A DNA stretch of 64,000 nucleotides from Flavobacteriaceae bacterium (GTDB lineage Bacteria; Bacteroidota; Bacteroidia; Flavobacteriales; Flavobacteriaceae), in contig CP046177.1 of the NCBI GenBank assembly GCA_014075215.1, forward strand, positions 2,170,501-2,234,500, written 5' to 3'. The stretch's first letter is position 1. Every line of letters begins with the position of its first letter. This document shows, in pieces, positions 52,701 to 60,900 of this stretch. The notes beneath the pieces were generated by a model that saw only the letters and a list, made by a program, of their open reading frames with translations, did no database searches and was not told where the DNA came from. A program made the translations under genes and the position numbers.

Positions 52701-55700
52701 CGGAAGTTATGACGAGAGTGACACAGAGACCCTCTTTAACCATCCCGACATCATTTCCGATCCGGACTCGTTCCCCTTCTGTTTTTACATTACCACTGCC
52801 AAAGAATGGATTCCGCTTACCCTGGAAAGAGTGAATTACGGTGCCTGTATTACCTACGATCCCGAAAAAAGATACCTGGAAGATACTTCTACCGAAAAGG
52901 TACCAAAGGGAATCAGACTCACTGCAGGAAATGAAGTACAGAAAAACGGGGGCGATCCCTTTACTTCCGGTGATATAGGTGGTTATCTGGTTTGGGGAAA
53001 AGACGGGAGCATCTGCCAAATTGATACGATTATAAATAGCAATAAAGTAAAAGTAACACCTTTAACAAATACTGTATCTGCCGACCAACGTCCGGAAGAC
53101 GATTTTGTAAAAAAGTACGGCGCAGACGATCTCTACCTTCAAGGATGGAAATTTGAATTGAGTGTTGATGAAAAAGACGATCCTATTGCCATGTTAGAAA
53201 CAGGAACAGACGTATCACAATGGCCAGTTCTTCGAATGACATTACGCAACATCCTGCAAAAAGCAGACATTGCGGGCTTCCCGGATTACTACGTGAATTG
53301 CTACAACCAGGTAGAAAATTTAAAGCTCGAAAAAACCAGAGTGAGTGTTGAGGTAGAAGCCATTACCGAATATGCCCTGAGCAATGATACCACCGTTCTG
53401 AAGTCAGACAGTCCCTTTGAACCCTTCGGAACCAATCCGGAGCGAGGGTCTGCCTGTTACTTTGCGCATCCGGAAACCGTCTACAAAAAATTAGACACCC
53501 TGACCCTGGATGTTGAATGGATGGGAGCCCCTGACAATTTTAAAGAATACTATGAGAACTACTGGAAACTACAAGGCTTAAAAGTACAGGATACACCAAC
53601 ATCGGACGAAGAACCGGCAGACAAAGAATTCCCATACACCAACAATATCGGATATACCGCACAACTCAAATACAGAGACAGGAGCATTGAGATTCCTTTA
53701 GAGCATTTTGAATATACCGAAACCTTTTTGACAGGCAATCCCGGTAGAGAAGCACCTTTTCTTTTAAACGGTATCCCTGTTGAATCAGTCACCCCGGCCG
53801 ATTTCAGTGTAAAAGCAGAAGACGGAAGTTCCCTGCCTGTGGCAGGCTACGAGCCTAAGGTATTGCATCAGTACATCACCATCAGTACAGAAGGCAGAAG
53901 TATCGGAGATACCTTTGTGGTATGTTATACAGATAAAACCGGAGAAAAATTAACCGTTCATAAAATAGGGAGCAGGGTTACCTTTTATTTAAAGGAGGGA
54001 ACTGACGAAAGCAACTTAAAGGGTCTTTGCGGACATGTCAAATGGGGAGCTGAGGTAAGTGACTGTAGTCCGAATTGCCCTGAATCAGGAGAAGGTAAAG
54101 GTGTTACACTTATAGACGACCGCGGAAAATATAGTGCCGGTGTCATCAAGATCAATACCCAAACACAACCTGAAGGGAGCAAGATCGAAGTGACCTATCC
54201 CGTATCAGGTGATCCCTACCTTTTTTCGGCTCCCGATGCCACTCGGAATCACCGTCTTACCCTACGTAATATCAGCGGGATCATGGCTGCCGGCAATGGG
54301 GCTTATCAATACGTTAGAGAAAAGGGTTGGACGGTGACCGACAACCCTCAACAATGGGTACGATTTTGGGAGTTCACGCTGAACGCTCCTGATTTTTACC
54401 ATACCGATTACAGCAGGTTACTTTCTAAACAGCAGTTATTAGCGGATGAAAATTCCAACAAGGAGTTGCTTTTGAACCCTCCTTACACTCCCAAGATCAA
54501 AAAAATGACAATGACCTACACGGCACTGGCAACAATTGCTACGGAAAAGTACACTGTTGGAGAAGATGATGATTTGCTGTTTTATGTACATCCTTTTGGT
54601 TTTGCTGAGATTGTGCCCTCGGAAGAAACCGATACACAGGGAGATGTTTGGTATGCCCTGTTTCCGGAATATCCGAATCAGGGAGAACTGTATCTGGGAT
54701 TGGAAAATCTGGTGCCTCCCAACAACCTTTCCGTTTTGTTTCAACTTGCAGAGGGAAGCGCAAACCCGGATCTTGCACCGCCCGAGGTGATGTGGAGTTA
54801 CCTGAGCCGGAACAACTGGATTCCATTCAAAGGAGACCAAATCCCTGCCGATACCACCAACGGTCTGATCAATACCGGGATCATTATATTTGATATGCCC
54901 GAAGAAGCCACAAATAATAACACCCTCTTATCCGCAGGATACCATTGGATTAAGGCAGAAGTAAATCAGAACAGTGCCGCTACATGCGATACCATAGGGA
55001 TAGACACACAGGCCGTTCATTTGGTACTGACCAATCCTGCGGAAGTACCCGACGATCATTTCAGCACGCCTCTACCCGCGGGTAGTATTTCCAAAACCTT
55101 CGAAAACTTAGACGAGATCAAAGAGGTCAGTCAGCCTTATACCTCCGGTAAAGGAGCTCCGGAAGAAGAAGATACCGCGTTTTACATTCGCACCGGAGAA
55201 CGTATCCGGCACAAAAACAGATTATGGGCACTTTGGGATTACGAACGCATCGTCCTTGAACAATTTCCTGATGTGTACAAAGCCAAATGCCTTTATATTA
55301 ATGACAAAACCAATCCCGACAGTCAACCGGGCAGAGTGGACGTACTGGTGATCCCGGACATCAGAGGGAAATTGCCTTTCAATCCTTTTGAACCCAAAGT
55401 ACCCTCCGGCAGGCTGTTGGAAATTCAACAGTATCTGGACGGATATCGGTCACAAGCGGTGGATATGATAGTGCGGAATGCCAACTTTATTCCCGTTAAA
55501 CTGCGCTTTTCGGTACGTTTTCGCACAGGATATAATCCGGGAGTATATCAGGTTAAAGTTAACGAAGATCTGAAACAATACCTGTCGCCCTGGGCTTATG
55601 ACGAAGGGGCTGAGATCAGTTTTGACAGTAAAATATATGCCAATTCCATCATTAACTTTTTAGAAGGCAGACCCTATATAGATTATATAACACGCATAAA

Positions 55701-55929
55701 AATGTTTGAGGGGTCTTATAATGATCAGGGCGAACTTAAATACACAGACGTCACAGTTTTACAAAACGGAGAAAATGTTGCGGTAGCCCTGATGCCGGAT
55801 GAGGTACTGATGTCGGCTACCGAACACGAGATAGACATCATTGCCACCGATGAGTATGACGATGCCCGTTACCAGGGGATTAACTACATGAAAATAGAAC
55901 TGGACTTTAGGGTACAAGCGAAAACGTAG
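49792..55929 (+). CDS. Giant Afp11-like baseplate protein (gpJ family) with long insertion
   Basis: A 2045-residue protein. The N-terminal ~220 residues (KEAKLSQPHLVLLLTFLQLL, LTKRHLDFYYHEALKM) and the C-terminal ~200 (VRNANFIPVKLRFSVRFRTG, DEGAEISFDSKIYANSIINF) are Afp11/baseplate-J like. Standard Afp11-type proteins are about 900-1000 residues. A mostly helical insertion fills about 221-801, bracketed by two versions of one motif: NPGDPLPPYPPGVTSLQDL and NEGDPLPAFPEGANSLDDV. Beta-rich segments fill the rest (about 900-1800). In AlgoCIS, large extensions of baseplate proteins form a cage round the spike, and this could be similar. It should form the baseplate wedge with gp25 and the Afp12-like protein. 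Confidence 0.88.
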   Translation: MRDPILYRDGTSQSQRLPKAISASYVAVDERTLEDVFAFVQDYSKGLRFYDLDNTPGGDWSSFFDQDPNDIIEFLKDPTAFSDDAVKEAKLSQPHLVLLLTFLQLLEHEKKQANDLTKRHLDFYYHEALKMVKKAAIPDQVNVTIQLNESTGTYELKAGTLFDAGTDSEGNPLVYTSEADTLINQATIGQIKNLYNDKEVITIRDERLREGDILELVQMAAGDPNPGDPLPPYPPGVTSLQDLSDKCSGNPTDEVRDKQIENAIVSLMREAIFNSQEYQLNDAFKEEMRKAITNNSGNLKVSAGSADSTEIIRKVLNNVTEEDFGSIMLEVLYPDTEKKDLPEIDLLELGRDLLFIMEQNLMVLSDIVCDTLVEVLRIDLDTETRNQLKKAIETAVSNSNSILDHLDEENSEREILNRILSEAVAKADTKSNEKGTFKFVAEALHTADGSTSLEGYQQAAENVLGQVNKRSLNESVRKSINQQLASEQSKRVNNVLIDNSEIQTAVKNGNGDSNTIASYLFRHTEDILTTATTEFLGTGTPESPAQNQQLIALYIQLEMEQTTLKTLGRKGIASATKTALDGMLSEQAIDNVAEDIQLGVIEEQLTKTFSSDLLPESGQNDSKELEEVKATTKKIIDDALAKVTSQTLDPADESELIIAILNAVGLAKDEVLVSVATINDTTIVSGIDPQVNGIVIVDIGAKKRTDEFLVETINVSKANTNSATSDYVEKQLYMNCNTLKEVLGNKSTSDDEAWDKTYIILEEAHREKVIVKGENVLKQKREEGDQVTSGRGFQDISEYCWGKPNEGDPLPAFPEGANSLDDVYAQWKGTDEAAKKGASDYIRNELYLIEDHFSTIMTTKDNARATESEWKLVYEYMEKARINLRQIDIPEPQKDLYGNFYATPDATKTAFRKEYEDENSNLRWKTFGSNQLDEKNGTVTFANMGFAVSSSVLAMEKGKRIIRWSLGFTPGSYDESDTETLFNHPDIISDPDSFPFCFYITTAKEWIPLTLERVNYGACITYDPEKRYLEDTSTEKVPKGIRLTAGNEVQKNGGDPFTSGDIGGYLVWGKDGSICQIDTIINSNKVKVTPLTNTVSADQRPEDDFVKKYGADDLYLQGWKFELSVDEKDDPIAMLETGTDVSQWPVLRMTLRNILQKADIAGFPDYYVNCYNQVENLKLEKTRVSVEVEAITEYALSNDTTVLKSDSPFEPFGTNPERGSACYFAHPETVYKKLDTLTLDVEWMGAPDNFKEYYENYWKLQGLKVQDTPTSDEEPADKEFPYTNNIGYTAQLKYRDRSIEIPLEHFEYTETFLTGNPGREAPFLLNGIPVESVTPADFSVKAEDGSSLPVAGYEPKVLHQYITISTEGRSIGDTFVVCYTDKTGEKLTVHKIGSRVTFYLKEGTDESNLKGLCGHVKWGAEVSDCSPNCPESGEGKGVTLIDDRGKYSAGVIKINTQTQPEGSKIEVTYPVSGDPYLFSAPDATRNHRLTLRNISGIMAAGNGAYQYVREKGWTVTDNPQQWVRFWEFTLNAPDFYHTDYSRLLSKQQLLADENSNKELLLNPPYTPKIKKMTMTYTALATIATEKYTVGEDDDLLFYVHPFGFAEIVPSEETDTQGDVWYALFPEYPNQGELYLGLENLVPPNNLSVLFQLAEGSANPDLAPPEVMWSYLSRNNWIPFKGDQIPADTTNGLINTGIIIFDMPEEATNNNTLLSAGYHWIKAEVNQNSAATCDTIGIDTQAVHLVLTNPAEVPDDHFSTPLPAGSISKTFENLDEIKEVSQPYTSGKGAPEEEDTAFYIRTGERIRHKNRLWALWDYERIVLEQFPDVYKAKCLYINDKTNPDSQPGRVDVLVIPDIRGKLPFNPFEPKVPSGRLLEIQQYLDGYRSQAVDMIVRNANFIPVKLRFSVRFRTGYNPGVYQVKVNEDLKQYLSPWAYDEGAEISFDSKIYANSIINFLEGRPYIDYITRIKMFEGSYNDQGELKYTDVTVLQNGENVAVALMPDEVLMSATEHEIDIIATDEYDDARYQGINYMKIELDFRVQAKT

Positions 55930-55980
55930 ATAATTATGAATGTAGAATTACGAATTGTGAATTATGAATTGCCAATTGTG

Positions 55981-56050
55981 AATGACAAATGTAGAATGAC
56001 AAATGTAGAATGACAAATGTAGAATGACAAATGTAGAATGACAAATGTAG
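55981..56050. repeat. 14-bp tandem repeat, five perfect copies
   Basis: The unit AATGACAAATGTAG repeats five times without change, preceded by related AATTGTGAATTATGAATT-type sequence. It lies between the Afp11-like and fibre genes. Such AT-rich 'TGAATTATGAAT' stretches are common between genes in Bacteroidota. Copy number could vary between strains and change the spacing before the fibre gene. Confidence 0.9.
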
Positions 56051-56185
56051 AATGATGAATTATTATTAAGACCTAATCTGGACAAGCCAGAAGACGAATT
56101 CGAAAACGAAAACATTCTGCAACAAAAGAAATATTCTGCCAAAAAATACACGAATATTATTGATAATACACTAAAATATAAAAAT

Positions 56186-57841
56186 ATGAGTACTGATATT
56201 AACCAAAAAGAACGACCCGAACTAAAATCTTACTTTATTGCCTTTTCCATTCCCACACAAGAGAATTTTGAATACCTCATTGATGCCATGATCATTCAGG
56301 GAGAGGACCCGATTGCTGTTGTGGATGATACGCCATTGATGATCAAAAGTTCGGGAGCAAGCGCAACTCGCAATGAATTTCTTCATCTTTTCAAAACCGA
56401 TTTTAATCAAGGCACTCCTTGGATATTGGGAGAAAACATTGCTCACGAAGCCTTTGAAATTGGAACCACAGGAAAAACCCATTTTTATATAGGTAGAACG
56501 GATAGCAAAGTAGGGATCAATATCAATACCGCTGACTCAAATGCTACTGTAAAAGTACCTAGAGGTCAACTGGATGTATACTATGATGATTCAGGAGGTA
56601 CCTCCGTAAATCCACTGATCATAGCAGGAGACACCAATAATTACCTTTCGGTAGGGGCACTAAGTCAAAATGCGAAAGTAGTCGTGGGAGGACATGGTAT
56701 GAAACCTAATGATGCAACTGCATTTTTTAACGACAAAGCAAAACTACATGTCACACTAGATACCGGAAATAACAAAGATGCTGATGTTGCTCCTTTGATC
56801 GTTGAAGATGATAATGGAGATGCGTACCTATCCATTTGTAGCAAAAACAATAATAGGCATGTAGGGATTGGTCTGGCAGTAAGCGAAACCATTGACGAAC
56901 GCTTAACGGTAAATGGCAATATCAAAGCAGTAACAGGCAGTAAGATTTTATGTTTAAAAAATTCCGGAGATGACAATGCACTTGTTTCAGAGGGTACTTT
57001 ATCAAACCTGCTAAAAATAATTTCCGATGGTGAACTTGGCTTTTGGGCAAACAGTAAAGGTAATGTGACCGCCAACTCACACCTGTTAATTAATACTTAT
57101 GGTCAAGTAGGAATTGGTTTTGACACCGTTCCCTCAGGTGCTAAACTGGCGGTTAACGATTCTATTTACGTAGGTACTGGTAGTACCATGACAAGCAATT
57201 TTAAACTAGAAGTCATTGGCAATGCCAGAATTAATGGTGATCTTCATACAACAGGCGATGGAGTTTTTAATGGAGGTAACATCAAGGGAGTTAGTGGCAC
57301 AGGAGGTGCTTTGAATATTTATGGTGCTGATAGCGACAGTAATTATATTACCATCCGCAACGGTAGGTTGGGTGTTATGAACGTTGACTCTCCTTCGGAA
57401 GCAATAGAGGTTAACGGAACAGTAAAGGCCAAAGCCTTTCGATACAATACTGGAGTAGATGTCGTTCCTAGAGGAGTCATTGTCATGTGGTCCGGAAAAA
57501 ATGATAATATTCCTAGCGGGTGGGCACTTTGTGATGGAACTGGTAGTCGTCCAAACCTAATACGTAAATTTATAATGGGAGGACACAAAGCTGAGATAGG
57601 AAATGAAGGAGGAGAAGAAAAAGTGAAGCTTAAGGAAGCAGAAATGCCAAAACATAGACATCATGGCTGGGGAGAACGTTATACTGATTGGCAATTTGGG
57701 TACACTGGTAGTAGAAACCAAATGGGATCTGGAAAAACAGATTACGACAATTATTTCTACTTCGGCTCATACCAAGGAGGAGATCAACCTCATAACAACC
57801 TTCCACCTTATTATGTTTTGGCATACATCATAAAACTATAA
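56186..57841 (+). CDS. Putative eCIS tail fibre with phage collar domain
   Basis: A 551-residue protein. The N-terminus (residues 1-110) is probably the attachment part (KSYFIAFSIPTQENFEYLID). The middle shows repeated beta-strands with similar phrases (QLDVYYDDSGGTSVNPLIIA, KLHVTLDTGNNKDADVAPLI; later LKVSGN-like and NGDLHTTGDG stretches) like a trimeric fibre shaft. The C-terminus is a phage tail collar domain (VPRGVIVMWSGKNDNIPSGW, ALCDGTGSRPNLIRKFIMGG, PHNNLPPYYVLAYIIKL), usual for receptor-binding fibres. It probably determines the target cell. The frame is open about 45 codons upstream without an ATG; the ATG at 56186 is used. Confidence 0.85.
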   Translation: MSTDINQKERPELKSYFIAFSIPTQENFEYLIDAMIIQGEDPIAVVDDTPLMIKSSGASATRNEFLHLFKTDFNQGTPWILGENIAHEAFEIGTTGKTHFYIGRTDSKVGININTADSNATVKVPRGQLDVYYDDSGGTSVNPLIIAGDTNNYLSVGALSQNAKVVVGGHGMKPNDATAFFNDKAKLHVTLDTGNNKDADVAPLIVEDDNGDAYLSICSKNNNRHVGIGLAVSETIDERLTVNGNIKAVTGSKILCLKNSGDDNALVSEGTLSNLLKIISDGELGFWANSKGNVTANSHLLINTYGQVGIGFDTVPSGAKLAVNDSIYVGTGSTMTSNFKLEVIGNARINGDLHTTGDGVFNGGNIKGVSGTGGALNIYGADSDSNYITIRNGRLGVMNVDSPSEAIEVNGTVKAKAFRYNTGVDVVPRGVIVMWSGKNDNIPSGWALCDGTGSRPNLIRKFIMGGHKAEIGNEGGEEKVKLKEAEMPKHRHHGWGERYTDWQFGYTGSRNQMGSGKTDYDNYFYFGSYQGGDQPHNNLPPYYVLAYIIKL

Positions 57842-57976
57842 CACAAAAAAGTGTTCTCTTCTTATAGAAGAAACACAGAATATTGAATCAGACGGATTAT
57901 GAGACATAGGACAAGATTTCAGATAGACTACCGTCATTTTAATAATCATACCACGCCCAACTATATTTAAGCAATC

Positions 57977-60900
57977 ATGAGCGAACAGACGATTACCATT
58001 AGTACCGATGCCCCCGAACAACCGGCAATGGATTACGAGTTGTTACGGGAAGAAGGCATCGCACATCTTCAGTATCTGGCCGGTAAAATATGGACCGATT
58101 ACAATACCCACGATCCGGGGCTCACCACCTTGGAGCAGCTCTGTTATGCACTCACCGACCTTAGTTACCGAACCGGGTACGACATGAAAGATCTGTTGGC
58201 TACCGAGGCACATGATCCCTACCGTTGCCTCTATACTCCGGCACAAATACTCACCACGCTACCCGTTACGGCAGAAGACCTCCGTAAAATTCTGGTAGAT
58301 ATTGAAGGGGTTCAAAATGCCTGGATTGAAGCCCGGACACATCCCGATGATTATTTTTATTATGATAAAAATCACGATGTACTTACCTTTGAACAACTGA
58401 ACGACAAGGCATTAGAAACCAAAGGTTTTTATGAAGTACTGATTCAACCCGATAAAGAAGCAGATGTATCAGAAGAAGATGTGCGAGTACAAGTAACCGA
58501 CTGTTTGCAAAAAGATCGCAAACTTTGTGAAGATTTTCGGCAGGTTACTTATCTGGACGCGCAACGGGTTCATATCAAGGCGACCATTGAAATTGGGGAG
58601 GTGGCAGACGCAGACCTGCTGATGGCGCAGATCTATCGGACGACTGCTGATTATGTGGCTCCTTATATTCGTTTTTACACACTCAGCCAAATGCTGGACA
58701 AAGGCAAACGAATGGATGAAGTGATGGAAGGACCGCTGTTGCAACACGGTTTTATAGATACCGAAGAAATCAGACAACTTACCAAACGAAAAGACCTTCG
58801 GATTTCCGATATCATCCACAGGATCATGCAATTGGAAGGTGTGAACATCATTAAAACGATCAGTATTTTTGACCACGATGCCACAGATGAAGACGGAAAG
58901 TATGTAGATTGGGTATTGAACTTAGATCCGTACAAAGCTCCTGATTTTTATGCCGAAAAGGCGGAAGTTATATTGATGAGAGGAGACAAAGAAGTGCTGG
59001 TTAACGAAGAAAATGTATTACAGTACTACCAGAAAATGAAGTTGGCATATATGTATCCCTTACTACCCGAACAAAGCAAGGACATTGTTTTAGCCTCTAG
59101 TAATGATCGACATATTAAAACCTACACTCCCTTCCAAAACGATTTTCCAACCACCTACGGCATCAGCAAAGCCGGTTTGGCTTCTAAAGACCCGCAAAGA
59201 ATAGCACAGGCAAAACAATTAAAAGCCTATCTCTTGTTTTTTGAACAATTGTTAGCCAATTATTTTTCACAGATTGCACATTTTAAAGATTTAGTCGACT
59301 TTTTTAATCCTGAAATCAAAACCTATTTTGCGCAAACCCTTTCTGACCTGCCCGGGTTGGAAGAGATCATCAAAGATCCCAATCACTACGAAAATTGGCT
59401 AAAAAGCATTGCCGAAGACACCGATACAGATACAGGTATAGACCGTAAAAATCGTTTTATGGACCACTTAATGGCACGTTTTAGCGAACAGTTTACGGAT
59501 TATTCCCTCATTATGTATGGAGCCACAGGGAACGCTTTATATGCGGCTCCTGAAAAGCAGATTTTTGACAAACAAGTCTTTTTACAAGAATATCCTCAAA
59601 ATTCAGCAGAACGATGCAATGCCTTTAACCATACGCTGCCTCCTGCTGGCAATACCGATAATATTTCCGGTCTTGAAAAACGAATCGCCAATCTGTTGGG
59701 CATCCGCAACTATCAGAGGAGAAGACTCACCGGGCAGTTGGAAGGTACAACTCCTGATAATACAAGAGTACAAATTGAAGTAATATATGACAACATAACC
59801 AACAGGAATATATACCATCTTTTGGAATCGGGACTCTTAGCAGAACATTACAAATGGCTTAATAATAAAATAGAAATCGTTAAAGATGTAAGTATCGAAA
59901 GTCGTAACAGCGAATCTCAATTGCAGTTTACCGACCCGAATGTATTAGCAATTACCAAAGCATCTTATGATACGGAGGAAAAGTTTGAAGAAGCTAGACA
60001 ACAACTCATTGCCCAATGGCAACAATGGAATAGCGATGTAGAAGGTTTTTATATGGTAGAACATGCACTCTTATGTCCGCAAACAGCGCAACAAGGAGGT
60101 GTTTTTTTGACGTTTACCTCTGAAATTACTGGCACTGAAAAGTCTAAAGTAGGCTACGGAATTCGATGTACCTCACCGGGACACAATTTGAGTACCGGTG
60201 AAAGCATAGAGATCTCTCATGCTTCCGATGCGATCTACAACGGCATTTACGAGGTGTACAACATACAAAAAGACCATTTTGAGATTGCTCATGCAAATAC
60301 GGATACCCGTTTTGATCATGCGCTTTGGAAACGAACACGAATCTATCGGGAACCCTATACCCTACAGCTTAGTTTTGTTTTCCCCGAATGGCCTGCACGT
60401 TTTAGAAACCCAAATTTCAGGGAATTGATACAACAAACCCTTAGGGAAGAAACCCCCGCACATATTCAAGTTTATGTGCATTGGTTCTCTCGTTTTATAG
60501 ACCTCCCTGATGCCACTTGGTCTATTGAAGATATTGAAGCCTACATGACACAACTGGGAATCCCCTACAATCAAGCAGAAACTCAAGAAGAACTTTTGAA
60601 TAAAATTCCTGAGGTTACAGTCATGGAACAATGGGAGAATGCCTATTTCCACTGGCTCCATAAAAAAGCCCAACAAACAGGAACCCCTAATCAAAACTGG
60701 TTAGAGAAAGATATTCAAGACTTTATGGATATCTATGGTATCAGCTATCAATCTGACGAAAAGAGAACAGTGTTGTGTAAGAAGATTGCCAATCATATTC
60801 AAAACATGCAAAAATGGCAGTTATTGTATCAATCCGGAACACCGAATACCGATTGGACAGAAAAAGATTTGAAAACCTATATGGATATTCCGGGGATTCC

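Noticed and set aside
55948..56151. A 67-residue minus-strand frame with repeated FYICHSTFVI
   Set aside because: It is only the reverse reading of the 14-bp tandem repeat.
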